Below, piece after piece: positions 1 to 8,494 of a DNA stretch of 64,000 nucleotides; position 1 is the stretch's first letter, and each line of letters begins with the position of its first letter. Source of the stretch: an uncultured Lentibacter sp. (lineage in GTDB: Bacteria; Pseudomonadota; Alphaproteobacteria; Rhodobacterales; Rhodobacteraceae); NCBI GenBank assembly GCA_947497495.1, contig CANMGT010000001.1:1164243-1228242 (forward strand), in the 5' to 3' direction. Below the pieces are notes generated by a model. The model searched no databases and had not been told where the DNA came from. It saw nothing but the letters and a program-made list of their open reading frames with translations. The position numbers were made by a program, and so were the translations under genes.

Positions 1-662
1 GCAAGAAAAATATCATCGCCAACCCGAACTGTTCGACAGCTCAGATGGTTGTGGCGCTCAAGCCGCTCCATGACCGTGCGCGCATCAAGCGGGTTGTTGT
101 GAGCACTTACCAGTCGGTTTCCGGCTCGGGCAAAGACGCCATTGATAGTCTGTGGGATGAAACCAAGGCCATTTACAACCCGACTGATAACCAAAAAATG
201 CACTACACCAAGCAGATCGCGTTCAACGTGATCCCGCATATTGATGTGTTCATGGACAGCGGCGATACCAAAGAAGAGTGGAAGATGGTTGTCGAGACCA
301 AGAAGATCGTCGACCCCGCGATCAAGGTGACGGCAACATGTGTGCGCGTGCCTGTGTTTGTCGGCCACTCGGAGTCGATAAACATCGAGTTTGAAGACTT
401 CCTCGACGAGGATGAAGCGCGCGATATTTTGCGCGAAGCTCCAGGCATTATGGTGATCGATAAGCGCGAAGATGGCGGCTATGTCACGCCGATCGAATGC
501 GTCGGTGACTTTGCGACTTTCATCAGCCGTATCAGGCAAGATGTGACCGTTGAAAACGGGCTGAACCTGTGGTGCGTGTCTGACAACCTGCGCAAGGGCG
601 CGGCTTTGAACGCGGTGCAGATTGCCGAACTGTTGGGCCGCGAAGTTTTGAAAAAGGGCTGA
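1..662 (+). CDS. asd: Aspartate-semialdehyde dehydrogenase, C-terminal part (gene runs off the left edge)
   Basis: Cytoplasmic enzyme that reduces aspartyl phosphate to aspartate semialdehyde, the branch point to lysine, threonine, methionine and isoleucine. The reading frame is open from base 3. Its first residues contain the family signature NPNCST with the catalytic cysteine at codon 30-32, and GHSESINIEFED further on is the substrate-binding region with the conserved histidine. About 219 residues are visible. The N-terminal NADP-binding half and the start lie before base 1. It ends with TGA at 660-662 and is followed by a hairpin terminator. The assignment is firm, because the active-site motif and the C-terminal segment LWCVSDNLRKGAALNAVQI are characteristic. 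Confidence 0.95.
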   Translation, partial: KKNIIANPNCSTAQMVVALKPLHDRARIKRVVVSTYQSVSGSGKDAIDSLWDETKAIYNPTDNQKMHYTKQIAFNVIPHIDVFMDSGDTKEEWKMVVETKKIVDPAIKVTATCVRVPVFVGHSESINIEFEDFLDEDEARDILREAPGIMVIDKREDGGYVTPIECVGDFATFISRIRQDVTVENGLNLWCVSDNLRKGAALNAVQIAELLGREVLKKG

Positions 663-682
663 GGCGCTTTTCATCAAGTTTG

Positions 683-714
683 AAGGGGTTGGCCAAGAGG
701 CTGACCCCTTTTGC
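683..714 (+). terminator. Rho-independent terminator after asd
   Basis: AGGGGT..GGC pairs with GGC..ACCCCT around an AAGA-type loop, with one small internal mismatch. TTTT follows at 709-712. It begins about 20 bases after the asd stop. Confidence 0.7.
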
Positions 715-761
715 GTTTGTGGGTTTTCGCAGGTTGCACCAGCCTCCATACACAGGCTTAA

Positions 762-807
762 GTGGGGGCCAGCCCCCACACCCCCGGGATATTTAGAAAG
801 AGAAGAA
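762..807. repeat. Dispersed intergenic repeat, copy 1
   Basis: A perfect inverted repeat (8-base arms GTGGGGGC / GCCCCCAC at 762-769 and 772-779) is followed by a C-run, GGGATATTT and an A/G-rich tail. The same layout recurs near 2588, 22066 and 42855. I associate this kind of element with Roseobacter intergenic regions. Function is unknown; the hairpin could end or protect transcripts. The rest of 663-911 shows nothing coding. Confidence 0.6.
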
Positions 808-911
808 CGAGATGAGTGTCGGCGGAGGATTGCTTAGATGGGGGTTTAGTAGGCTTGCACATCGCGCCGCGCTGTCGCCTACTTGGAGGGATAATAAACT
901 GGAGTTTTCCC

Positions 912-2549
912 ATGCGATTGACGCCTATAGTTCTGTCACTTTTTCCTGTTGTTGCTTTCGCAGACACTTTCCCGCTTGAGAGCGATGTGACCGCCGCAAC
1001 ACTTTACCCCGGCGGGGCTACGATTGTGCGGGAAGTGCCGTTTAGCATCCCTGCAGGCAAACACGAGTTGGTTTTGACAGATTTGCCAAGTTCGACGCCG
1101 CTTGATCTTGTGCGAGTTGAGTTGACAGGCGCCAAGCTTGGGGCTGTTACGGGCCGCAGTGACTTTGTGCCGCCGCGTGACGCGGCCAAGAGCGGAGCTA
1201 TCGAGGCCGCCGAGGCTGAGGTTGAGCGGCTTGAAACGGCTTTGCGGGTGGCGCAGAAGGACGTGCTTTTGATCAGGGTCGAGATTGATGGGGCAAACGC
1301 GCGTGTCGAGTTTTTGAAGCAGCTTGGGCAGGGCGAAACGACGGCCGAGAAGGATGCGGGCGAGCTGCGGGCCTTGGCGGCGATGGTTGGCGAAGAGACA
1401 CTGACAGCGCGTAAGGCGGCCCATGAGGCGCATTTCAGGGCCGGGGAAGCTGACCGTGCGTTGGCGGATCTGCGCGAGGAGCTTGAGAAAGCGCGCCAAG
1501 CGCTGGCGGCGTTGCAAACCGGCAAGACAGACTATGCGATGTTGAGCGTAACCGCGAGCGCAGACAAACCGACAGAGGGTGTGATGCGCATCAGCTATCT
1601 GGTGAATGGCGCTGGCTGGGCACCGGTTTACGACATGCGGCTCGATAAGGAGGCTGGTCGGCTGGCTGTCGAGCGCGGTGCGTTTATCGGGCAGTATACT
1701 GGCGAGGACTGGACAGATGTGAAGCTAACGCTGTCGACGGTGCGACCGAGTGAGCAGATCGAGCCGCGCGAAGTGTTCGCATGGCAACGCATTGTGACAG
1801 ACCCGCCTGTTGCGCGGCCACGTGCGGCAAAGCAGGTCGAGTTGGAGAGCCTGTCACGGCTGGAGGCGGATGTCGCCGAGATGGCTGTCCCGGTCGTGGA
1901 AGAAGCCGCGCCGAGCGTATCATACGACGGGCTTGCTGTGACCTACGATTACCCTGAGCTTGTCAGCATTGCCAACCGCGCCGACGAGTTGCGCATCACA
2001 CTGGGCACCGTCGAGACTGATGCCGATGTGTTGGCTTTCGCATCGCCGCTCTATGACGAGACAGGCTTTATGATGGCGAGCATCACCAACGACATGAGCG
2101 AGCTGATCCTGCCTTCGTCGCAGGTTAGCTTGTATGTTGATGGCCGTTTTGTGGGCCACACGGCGCTTGATGAGGTGATCCCTGTGGGCGCCGAGGCCGA
2201 TATTCCCTTTGGCGCCATTGACGGCTTGCGCCTGAAGCGCACGGTTAAGAGCCGCAACGAGGGTGACCGTGGGATGATTTCACGCAGCACCGAGTTGAGC
2301 GAGGAAGTGACCATCGACGTGGAAAACCTGACAGGCGAGACATGGCCTGTGCGGGTGTTTGACCGCGTGCCGTATAGCGAGCAGGAAGAGCTTGCTATCA
2401 GTTGGAGCGCTTCTCCGCGGCCGAGCGAAGAAGACACCGACGGCAAACGCGGCGTGCTGATGTGGAAGTTTGACATGAAGCCGGGCGGCAAGCAGGCCAT
2501 TACCCTCAAGCATGAGCTGGAGTGGCCTGAAGGCAAGGTGCTGCGCTAA
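912..2549 (+). CDS. Exported DUF4140/DUF4139 (mucoidy-inhibitor MuiA-like) protein
   Basis: A 545-residue protein of the DUF4139 family, some members of which are called mucoidy inhibitor A; biochemical function is unknown. The ATG at 912 is chosen over in-frame codons upstream because it begins a clean signal peptide (MRLTPIVLSLFPVVAFA, cut before DTFP) with GGAG at 901-904. The N-terminal DUF4140-type beta region (about 20-110) includes TAATLYPGGATIVREV. A charged helical, probably coiled-coil segment follows at about 95-210, then the DUF4139 beta-rich domain to the end (SYLVNGAGWAPVYDMRL, TGEDWTDVKLTLST). It probably acts in the periplasm or at the envelope. It stands alone between two copies of the intergenic repeat. 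Confidence 0.8.
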   Translation: MRLTPIVLSLFPVVAFADTFPLESDVTAATLYPGGATIVREVPFSIPAGKHELVLTDLPSSTPLDLVRVELTGAKLGAVTGRSDFVPPRDAAKSGAIEAAEAEVERLETALRVAQKDVLLIRVEIDGANARVEFLKQLGQGETTAEKDAGELRALAAMVGEETLTARKAAHEAHFRAGEADRALADLREELEKARQALAALQTGKTDYAMLSVTASADKPTEGVMRISYLVNGAGWAPVYDMRLDKEAGRLAVERGAFIGQYTGEDWTDVKLTLSTVRPSEQIEPREVFAWQRIVTDPPVARPRAAKQVELESLSRLEADVAEMAVPVVEEAAPSVSYDGLAVTYDYPELVSIANRADELRITLGTVETDADVLAFASPLYDETGFMMASITNDMSELILPSSQVSLYVDGRFVGHTALDEVIPVGAEADIPFGAIDGLRLKRTVKSRNEGDRGMISRSTELSEEVTIDVENLTGETWPVRVFDRVPYSEQEELAISWSASPRPSEEDTDGKRGVLMWKFDMKPGGKQAITLKHELEWPEGKVLR

Positions 2550-2587
2550 CAGGCCCTTCGAACTTGCTGTGCTAATCCGACGGATGC

Positions 2588-2643
2588 GAGAGGGGCCAGC
2601 CTCTGTCGCGCTCTCTCCAGGGTGTTTCCGGAAAGAGGAAGAC
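2588..2643. repeat. Dispersed intergenic repeat, copy 2 (degenerate)
   Basis: AGAGGGGCCAGCCTCT, a pyrimidine-rich stretch, CCAGGGTGTTT and GAAAGAGGAAGA repeat the layout of copies 1, 3 and 4 with more mismatches. It lies in the convergent space between the DUF4139 gene and sbtB. Confidence 0.45.
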
Positions 2644-2670
2644 GTAGGGATGGTGTTGAGGTGAGTGGTG

Positions 2671-2982
2671 CTAGAAACGTTCGGCGCGCAGCACTTCGCA
2701 GTCGGTGATGTTGACGATGCCGATGTGCTTTTCGACCACTTTGAAGGCAGCCGTGAGCAGGGCGTCGAGGCGCTCTTCGCGCACGATGCAAATGACTTGA
2801 ACCATGCCTTCGGCGCGGCTGATCTGGCCTGAGCGCGACCATTCGCCAGAACGGCCCGAGCCACCGAACACCGGCAGGATCGTGTAGCCGTGCACGCCCG
2901 CGCCGACTAGGGCGTCCGTAAGGCGGGACTGCATGATTTTCTCGATGGTGATCTCGACGCGTTTGGCGGTGTGGGTTTGCAT
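2671..2982 (-). CDS. sbtB: PII-like signalling protein SbtB
   Basis: A 103-residue PII-superfamily protein that partners the bicarbonate transporter encoded just upstream. In cyanobacteria SbtB binds adenyl nucleotides and gates SbtA; that role is inferred here. The fold pattern is RVEITIEK...GYTILPVFGGSG (first half with T-loop region) and MVQVICIVREERLDALLTAAFKVVE...IGIVNITDCEVL. It lacks the T-loop tyrosine that GlnD modifies in true GlnB/GlnK. The ATG at 2982 is chosen over the upstream in-frame codon because AGGAGG sits seven bases before it. The start lies one base after the sbtA stop, so the two are surely cotranscribed. Confidence 0.85.
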   Translation of the reverse strand: MQTHTAKRVEITIEKIMQSRLTDALVGAGVHGYTILPVFGGSGRSGEWSRSGQISRAEGMVQVICIVREERLDALLTAAFKVVEKHIGIVNITDCEVLRAERF

Positions 2983-2983
2983 G

Positions 2984-3958
2984 TCAGCCTCCTGAGACAG
3001 CGCTGGCAACCGCAAGGTAAAGCGGGATGCCGAGCACGAGGTTAAACGGGAAGGTCACGCCAAGTGAGAGCGTGAGGTAAATACTTGGGTTGGCTTCGGG
3101 CAGAGCTACGCGCATTGCGGCGGGCACGGCGATGTAGCTGGCGGAGGCTGTGAGGGTCATCATAAGAACGGTGCCGCCAAGCGACAGGCCAAGGGCAAGG
3201 GCAGCGGCCAAGCCAAACGCCGCGCCGATCGGTGGCATGAGAACGCCAAAGGCGATGCTGCTCCAGCCGAGCAGCTTGCCGCCTTTGGCCAGCCCGCGCC
3301 CTGCGACAAGGCCCATGTCGAGCAGGAACAGGCAGAGCACGCCTTTGAACGGTTCCACGATGAAGCTGCTGATTTCCTTGAGGCCTTCTTCGCCCGTCAC
3401 ACCCCCAATGATGAATGCGCCGACGAGCAGAACGATTGAGCCGTTGAGCATGATCTCGCGCCAGAGGTTGGCGTCCATCCGCCCGCTTTCGCCACGCGAG
3501 ATAAGCCAGAGTGCCGAGAGGATGGCCGGAGCTTCCATCGCAGCGGCGACGGCAACCATGTAGCCCTCCGCGGCGATCCCGCTGCTTTCAAGCACCGAGG
3601 TTGCCGCGACGAACGTCACGATCGAGATTGAGCCGTAGTGGCCAGCGACGGCGGCGGCGTTTAGGCGGTCAAGCTGTGTGATCGAGCGTAAGAGGGCGAA
3701 GGCGACGATTGGCAGGAGAGCAGATAGTATGATGCCCGCGATGAGCGACAGGCCGAGAGTCAGATCTACCCCATGGGCGGCAACCGAGACACCGCCTTTG
3801 AAGCCGATTGCGAACAGAAGGTAGATCGAAAGCCCCTTGGCCACGGCTTCGGGGATTGACAGGTCAGAGCGGGCAAGGGCAGCGAAAAGGCCGAGGGCAA
3901 AGCATAAGACAATGGGTGATATCAGGTTGTCAGCTGCCAGTGCCAGAATATCTGCCAT
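2984..3958 (-). CDS. sbtA: Sodium-dependent bicarbonate transporter SbtA family
   Basis: A 324-residue inner-membrane permease. Hydrophobic helices run along the whole length in two similar halves, with the family-type segments NLISPIVLCFALGLFA at the N-terminus, LLFAIGFKGGVSVA, and GGTVLMMTLTASASYIAVPAA with TLSLGVTFPFNLVLGIPLY near the C-terminus. SbtA imports bicarbonate with sodium in cyanobacteria; homologues are common in heterotrophic Rhodobacteraceae, where the role is less clear. It lies 100 bases downstream of a beta-carbonic anhydrase on the same strand and one base ahead of sbtB. This context strongly supports an inorganic-carbon function. The substrate could still differ. Confidence 0.88.
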   Translation of the reverse strand: MADILALAADNLISPIVLCFALGLFAALARSDLSIPEAVAKGLSIYLLFAIGFKGGVSVAAHGVDLTLGLSLIAGIILSALLPIVAFALLRSITQLDRLNAAAVAGHYGSISIVTFVAATSVLESSGIAAEGYMVAVAAAMEAPAILSALWLISRGESGRMDANLWREIMLNGSIVLLVGAFIIGGVTGEEGLKEISSFIVEPFKGVLCLFLLDMGLVAGRGLAKGGKLLGWSSIAFGVLMPPIGAAFGLAAALALGLSLGGTVLMMTLTASASYIAVPAAMRVALPEANPSIYLTLSLGVTFPFNLVLGIPLYLAVASAVSGG

Positions 3959-4058
3959 GAGAAATGCCCCCGTTGCACGCGTTTGAGCCTAGATAAGGGT
4001 TCGGTCGCGATTGAAAAGGGCTAACTTGAGGTTTTTTGTTATATATGTCGTGGCAGTC

Positions 4059-4706
4059 CTAAATGGCTGTGAAAGCTCCTGTAGCAGGGTCATATTGCTC
4101 AACCGAGCCTTCGCCAATGTCGTTCCAGAGGCCATGTAGCGTGATCTTGCCGCTCTTCACATCGTCGGCAACAAAGGGGAATGTCATCAGGTTGTTGAGC
4201 GAGACAAGCACAGCTTCTTTTTCGAGCGCTGCTGCTTGTTCTGCTTCTGGCATGTCTTTGACGTTCTCAAAGCCGGGGCGCAGGATGTCCATCCAGCGGC
4301 CGACGAAGGATGTTTTCTCTTCCAGTTCGGGCGCGCGACCTGTGCACATGTCAAGACAGCCCGCAACGCCACCGCAGCTTGAGTGGCCCAGCACGATGAT
4401 ATGCGCGACTTTGAGCGCGGTTACTGCGTATTCCACGGCGGCCGAGGTGCCGTGCTGCGCGCCGTCGGGCTTATAGGGCGGCACGAGGTTGGCGATGTTG
4501 CGGTGCAAAAAGAACTCGCCGTTGTCTGCGCCGAAGATAGACGTGACATGAACGCGGCTGTCGCAGCAGGAAATGACCATCGCGCGGGGGCGCTGGCCTT
4601 CATCGGCCAAGCGGCGATACCAGGCCTCGTTTTCAGTATAGGTTGTGGCCTTCCAGCCATGAAAACGCTGAACAAGGTATTGCGGCAGAGGTTTGGCATT
4701 GTGCAT
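4059..4706 (-). CDS. can: Beta-class carbonic anhydrase
   Basis: Interconverts carbon dioxide and bicarbonate in the cytoplasm using a zinc ion. In this 215-residue protein the zinc ligands are visible: C47-x-D49-x-R51 in ISCCDSRV, and H108-x-x-C111 in LGHSSCGG. The ATG at 4706 is preferred because AGGA precedes it by about eight bases; an ATG at 4721 is a weaker alternative. The gene is followed on the same strand by sbtA and sbtB, a plausible bicarbonate uptake and hydration unit. The symbol follows the E. coli beta enzyme and is approximate. Confidence 0.92.
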   Translation of the reverse strand: MHNAKPLPQYLVQRFHGWKATTYTENEAWYRRLADEGQRPRAMVISCCDSRVHVTSIFGADNGEFFLHRNIANLVPPYKPDGAQHGTSAAVEYAVTALKVAHIIVLGHSSCGGVAGCLDMCTGRAPELEEKTSFVGRWMDILRPGFENVKDMPEAEQAAALEKEAVLVSLNNLMTFPFVADDVKSGKITLHGLWNDIGEGSVEQYDPATGAFTAI

Positions 4707-4866
4707 GTCAGATCCTGTCATTTTGGGCTGCAGTGTTTGCTGACAGCCTAGATAGTGCGCATTCGCAAAGAATTCGAGAGAAAAGGCGCTTGGCGGTAAA
4801 CGTTTTTGGAAACTTTTAGGCCCATAACGCTGAGGTGAGTTGGGGCGTAAACCGAAGGGTGAGAGA

Positions 4867-5247
4867 GTGGAACAAGTAACAATGCTTGCTATGAAGGAGC
4901 CTGTGCAGCTGGATGCTGACAAGCTTGAGCAACTTTTTGATCAGCTGGGTGACAAAGCTGCAGAAGATGTTGTGTGCCGCGCGATGGAAGAACTTGCTGT
5001 GCGTCTTGCACAGGCCGAGCGGCTATACCGCGCTGGCAAGGTTGCTGAAATGCGCAAGTGCGTGCGCTCGATGGGCGCGATCGCAACCCAGATCGGCATG
5101 GGAATGTTGAGCAGGATCGCAAACGATGTCATTGCCTGCATTGATGCGTGCGATGGCAACGCACTTGCGGCTGTACATCAGCGGATGCTGCGCGCTGGGG
5201 AGAGTTCGTTGACCGAAATTTGGCAGTTGCAGGATTTGTCTGTCTGA
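4867..5247 (+). CDS. Small helical protein of unknown function
   Basis: About 126 residues, mostly helical, with no signal peptide or membrane segment. Sequences such as QLDADKLEQLFDQLGDKAAEDVVCRAMEELAVRL and AGKVAEMRKCVRSMGAIATQIGMGMLSRIANDV resemble a four-helix bundle like an Hpt domain, but I cannot see a secure phosphoacceptor histidine. The GTG at 4867 is chosen because AAGGG lies seven bases upstream; a TTG at 4840 and an ATG at 4882 are alternatives. It is divergent from the carbonic anhydrase and 78 bases ahead of the aminopeptidase. Function not recognised. Confidence 0.65.
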   Translation: MEQVTMLAMKEPVQLDADKLEQLFDQLGDKAAEDVVCRAMEELAVRLAQAERLYRAGKVAEMRKCVRSMGAIATQIGMGMLSRIANDVIACIDACDGNALAAVHQRMLRAGESSLTEIWQLQDLSV

Positions 5248-5325
5248 GGCCGATTAAAGCGGTTCCCATTTGAACAGGGTTTGCTTTAGGCTTGCTGGTG
5301 ACACCAGCTGAGGAGCTTGCACACC

Positions 5326-6708
5326 GTGCCGTTTAACTTTGCCCCGGATAACGATGACGCGACGCCGCTTTATTTGCTGGAGGCTGACGGGCTTTCACCA
5401 TGGCTCGCAAAGCAACCAGATGCTGTTCAAGCCTGGGTTAAGGCTGCTGGCTTTAAGGCCGAGCTTGGCCAAGTGCTGACCTTGCCGACAGAGGCGGGCA
5501 ACATCAGGGCCGTCCTGGCTGGGTATGGCGATTCGTCCAAACGCGCGCGCGGCCGCTTTCACCTCGCGGGGGCTGCGGCAAAACTGCCAGAGGGCACCTA
5601 CCGCCTTGTCACTGAGCTGACGGGGGATGCCTTGAGCAACGAGGCGCTCGGATGGCTCATGAGCCATTACGCGTTTGAGCGCTACGCAAAGGCCAGTGGT
5701 ACCAAGGCGCAGCTCGTGGCGCCAGAGGGCGTTAACGCGCCGCGGCTTGAGGCCATCGCAGCCGCTGAAACGCGCACGCGTGATCTGATAAACACCCCCG
5801 CAAACGACATGGGGCCGGTGGCGCTGGAAGCGGCGGCATCTGAACTGGCGACAGCCTATGGCGCTGACTTTCATGTCATTCGCGGCGAGGCGCTGCTTGA
5901 GGAGGGCTTTCCGCTTATTCACACGGTTGGCCGTGCCAGTGCCGAGGCGCCACGGCTTATTGACATGCGCTGGGGTGGCAAAGGCCCCAAGCTTACCTTG
6001 GTGGGCAAAGGTGTATGTTTTGACACAGGCGGTTTGAACCTCAAGCCAGGCGCCTCGATGGGGCTGATGAAAAAAGACATGGGCGGTGCGGCGACGGTAT
6101 TAGGCCTCGCCGAGATGATCATGGCGCTGGAAGTGCCAGTGCAGTTGCGGGTGCTCATTCCCGCGGTCGAAAACGCGGTGAGCAGCAATGCCTTCCGCCC
6201 CGGTGACATTTTGCAAAGCCGTTTGGGCCTGACTGTCGAGATCAACAATACCGACGCCGAGGGGCGGCTTGTTTTGGCCGATGCACTGGCCTACGGCGCA
6301 GAAGAAGCCCCCGATTTGATGCTGTCGATGGCAACGCTGACAGGCGCGGCGCGGGTGGCTGTGGGGCCAGACTTGGCGCCATATTTCTGTGATGATGACA
6401 GCTTCGCCAGCGCATTGGAGAAGGCCGCACGCCGCGTGGCTGACCCCGTGTGGCGGATGCCGTTCTGGCCTGCCTACGAAACCATGATCGAGCCGGGCAT
6501 AGCCGACCTCGACAACGCGCCTAGCGGCGGGTTTGGCGGAGCGATCACGGCAGCTTTGTTCCTCCGGCGTTTCGCCGCAGAAACAAACTATGCGCATTTT
6601 GATGTTTACGGCTGGAACCCGACAGCCAAGCCAGCCCGCCCTAAAGGTGGTGTCGGCATGGGCGCGCGGGCCTTGCTTGAGGCACTGCCGGAAATGTTGA
6701 AGCTATGA
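5326..6708 (+). CDS. M17 family leucyl aminopeptidase
   Basis: A cytosolic metallo-aminopeptidase that removes N-terminal residues from peptides. About 460 residues: an N-terminal macro-like domain (to about 150) and the catalytic domain with family motifs VGKGVCFDTGGLNLKP, KKDMGGAATVLGLA (lysine and aspartate ligands) and the signature NNTDAEGRLVLADAL. The GTG at 5326 is preferred: AGGAG at 5311-5315 stands ten bases before it but only one base before the TTG at 5317. The stop overlaps the start of the NlpC/P60 gene by four bases (ATGA), suggesting a peptide-processing operon. It is shorter in the N-terminal domain than E. coli PepA, as in other alphaproteobacterial members. Confidence 0.92.
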   Translation: MPFNFAPDNDDATPLYLLEADGLSPWLAKQPDAVQAWVKAAGFKAELGQVLTLPTEAGNIRAVLAGYGDSSKRARGRFHLAGAAAKLPEGTYRLVTELTGDALSNEALGWLMSHYAFERYAKASGTKAQLVAPEGVNAPRLEAIAAAETRTRDLINTPANDMGPVALEAAASELATAYGADFHVIRGEALLEEGFPLIHTVGRASAEAPRLIDMRWGGKGPKLTLVGKGVCFDTGGLNLKPGASMGLMKKDMGGAATVLGLAEMIMALEVPVQLRVLIPAVENAVSSNAFRPGDILQSRLGLTVEINNTDAEGRLVLADALAYGAEEAPDLMLSMATLTGAARVAVGPDLAPYFCDDDSFASALEKAARRVADPVWRMPFWPAYETMIEPGIADLDNAPSGGFGGAITAALFLRRFAAETNYAHFDVYGWNPTAKPARPKGGVGMGARALLEALPEMLKL

Positions 6709-7529
6709 GGGACCGGAGGATTACCCCCGCCAACGGGCGTGTCGCAGCCGTACACTTGCGTGAGGAAGTCGAAGCGCAGGCTTATGTGGCGGGGGCGGCG
6801 CGTCAGCTTGCTGTGCCCGTTGCCGACCTTTTGCGCGCGCCGGAAGGCAAGCGAGAGCGCCAGTTGCTGGCGGGGCAGGTTGTAAGCGTTTACGAAGACC
6901 TCGACGGTTGGTCTTTTGTGCAGGCCGTGCATGACGGCTACGTTGGCTATGTGCGCACGAAGGCTTTAGGCGTTGTGCAGCCTGCGACCCATCGGGTCAG
7001 TGCGCGGGCCACGCATGTTTACACAGAGCCGGACTTTAAAAGCCCCGAGCGGGTGAGCCTGAGCATGGGCAGCCGGATGCGCGTGTTGCGCGAAGACGGG
7101 CGCTTTGCAAAAATTCCTTCAGGTTTTGTGCCTCTGCAGCACCTGAGTAGCATAGAACCCGAGGCAGACCCTGTGGCGGTTGCTGAGCGGCTGTCAGGAA
7201 CGCCTTACTTGTGGGGCGGGAACTCTGCCTTTGGCATCGACTGTTCGGGGCTTGTGCAGGCTGGGTGTTTGGCTTGCGACATTGACTGCCCCGGGGACAG
7301 TGACTTGCAAGAAGCTGCCTTTGCAAATGCAGGCGGCGCTTACCAGCGGGGTGACTTGCTGTTCTGGAAGGGGCATGTGGCTTGGGTCGCTGACGCAGAA
7401 ACGCTGCTGCACGCCAACGCGCACCACATGGCCGTGGCCTATGAGCCGATCAACGCTGCAATCCGCAGGATTGAAGAACAGGGCGACGGGCCTGTGACAG
7501 GACACAAACGGATCAAGGAGTTCACATGA
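6705..7529 (+). CDS. NlpC/P60 family peptidase with SH3-like domains
   Basis: A 274-residue cysteine peptidase probably cleaving gamma-D-glutamyl-diaminopimelate bonds in murein peptides (dipeptidyl-peptidase VI type). Two SH3-like segments come first (about 50-90, GQVVSVYEDLDGWSFVQAVHDGYVGYV, and 100-150). The NlpC/P60 domain follows with TPYLWGGNSAFGIDCSGLVQ (catalytic cysteine in DCSGL) and GDLLFWKGHVAWV (catalytic histidine). There is no signal peptide, so it probably works on recycled muropeptides in the cytoplasm, which fits its overlap with the aminopeptidase upstream and agmatinase downstream (both ATGA). Confidence 0.9.
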   Translation: MRDRRITPANGRVAAVHLREEVEAQAYVAGAARQLAVPVADLLRAPEGKRERQLLAGQVVSVYEDLDGWSFVQAVHDGYVGYVRTKALGVVQPATHRVSARATHVYTEPDFKSPERVSLSMGSRMRVLREDGRFAKIPSGFVPLQHLSSIEPEADPVAVAERLSGTPYLWGGNSAFGIDCSGLVQAGCLACDIDCPGDSDLQEAAFANAGGAYQRGDLLFWKGHVAWVADAETLLHANAHHMAVAYEPINAAIRRIEEQGDGPVTGHKRIKEFT

Positions 7530-8485
7530 GCAACACGTTCTTTCAGCCCGTATCGGGTATGGATCTGCCCCGCTTTGCGGGCATCCCGACATTCATGCGC
7601 CTTCCACATGTGCCGCTTGATCATGTACGGCTCAGCGAGGTTCAGATTGGCATCATCGGCGTGCCATGGGACAGCGGGACGACCAACCGCCCAGGCCCGC
7701 GCCACGGGCCGCGCCAGTTGCGCGATGCCTCGACGATGATCCGCGCCGAACACGCTGTCAGCGGCGTGCGCCCGTTTGAGGCCAAGCGCTGCGCTGACTT
7801 GGGCGACGTGGGGCCAAACCCTGCCGATATTCATGACAGCATGAAGCGGATCACGGCATTTTACGACAGCGTCGTCAAAGCCGGAATAACCCCGCTGACC
7901 GCTGGCGGTGATCACCTGTCTAGCCTGCCAATTCTGCGCTCGGTCGCGGCGAAGGCGCCAGTGGGGATGATCCATTTTGACAGCCATACAGACCTGTATC
8001 ACTCCTACTTTGACGGTATGATGTATACCCACGGTACGCCGTTTCGCCGTGCCTGCGAGGAGGGGCTGCTTGACCCGAAACGCGTTGTGCAGATCGGCAT
8101 TCGCGGCACGCAGTATGACAGTGAAGACCGCGACTTTGCGCGCGCTGAGGGCATCAGGATTATCCCGATCGAGGAGTTCCATGCGCGTGGCCCCGAGGAC
8201 GTCATGGCCGAAGCCCGCGAAATTGCGGGGGCGGGGGCGACTTATGTCAGCTATGATATCGACTTTGTCGACCCGACATTTGCGCCGGGAACGGGCACGC
8301 CGGAAGTGGGTGGGCCGAACTCTTATCAGGCGTTGCAAGTGGTGCGCGGCTTGACAGGTGTCAACATCGTCGGCGCTGACGTTGTCGAGGTGTCACCCCC
8401 GTTTGATCCTTCGGGGGCGACAGCTTTCCTAGGCGTTTCGATCATGTTCGAGCTGCTTTGCCAGATGGCTGTGCAGCAGCCTTAA
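7526..8485 (+). CDS. speB: Agmatinase-type ureohydrolase
   Basis: A 319-residue member of the arginase/agmatinase/guanidinobutyrase superfamily, binuclear manganese enzymes that release urea from guanidino compounds. Metal-ligand motifs are seen in order: TAGGDHLSSLP, MIHFDSHTDLYHSYF and SYDIDFVDPTFAPGTGTPE. RPGPRHGPRQLRDAS near residue 55 is typical of the family. Agmatinase is the default call. Guanidinobutyrase or another guanidino amidohydrolase cannot be excluded from motifs alone. It overlaps the NlpC/P60 gene by four bases and converges on znuA with only nine bases between stops. Confidence 0.85.
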   Translation: MSNTFFQPVSGMDLPRFAGIPTFMRLPHVPLDHVRLSEVQIGIIGVPWDSGTTNRPGPRHGPRQLRDASTMIRAEHAVSGVRPFEAKRCADLGDVGPNPADIHDSMKRITAFYDSVVKAGITPLTAGGDHLSSLPILRSVAAKAPVGMIHFDSHTDLYHSYFDGMMYTHGTPFRRACEEGLLDPKRVVQIGIRGTQYDSEDRDFARAEGIRIIPIEEFHARGPEDVMAEAREIAGAGATYVSYDIDFVDPTFAPGTGTPEVGGPNSYQALQVVRGLTGVNIVGADVVEVSPPFDPSGATAFLGVSIMFELLCQMAVQQP

Positions 8486-8494
8486 CGCGGGCTT

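Noticed and set aside
936..1517. 193-codon minus-strand open frame inside the DUF4139 gene
   Set aside because: It lies wholly antisense to a gene with signal peptide and family motifs; its own translation shows no domain. Similar long antisense frames (for example 20888-21577 and 52748-53611) are ascribed to GC-rich codon use.
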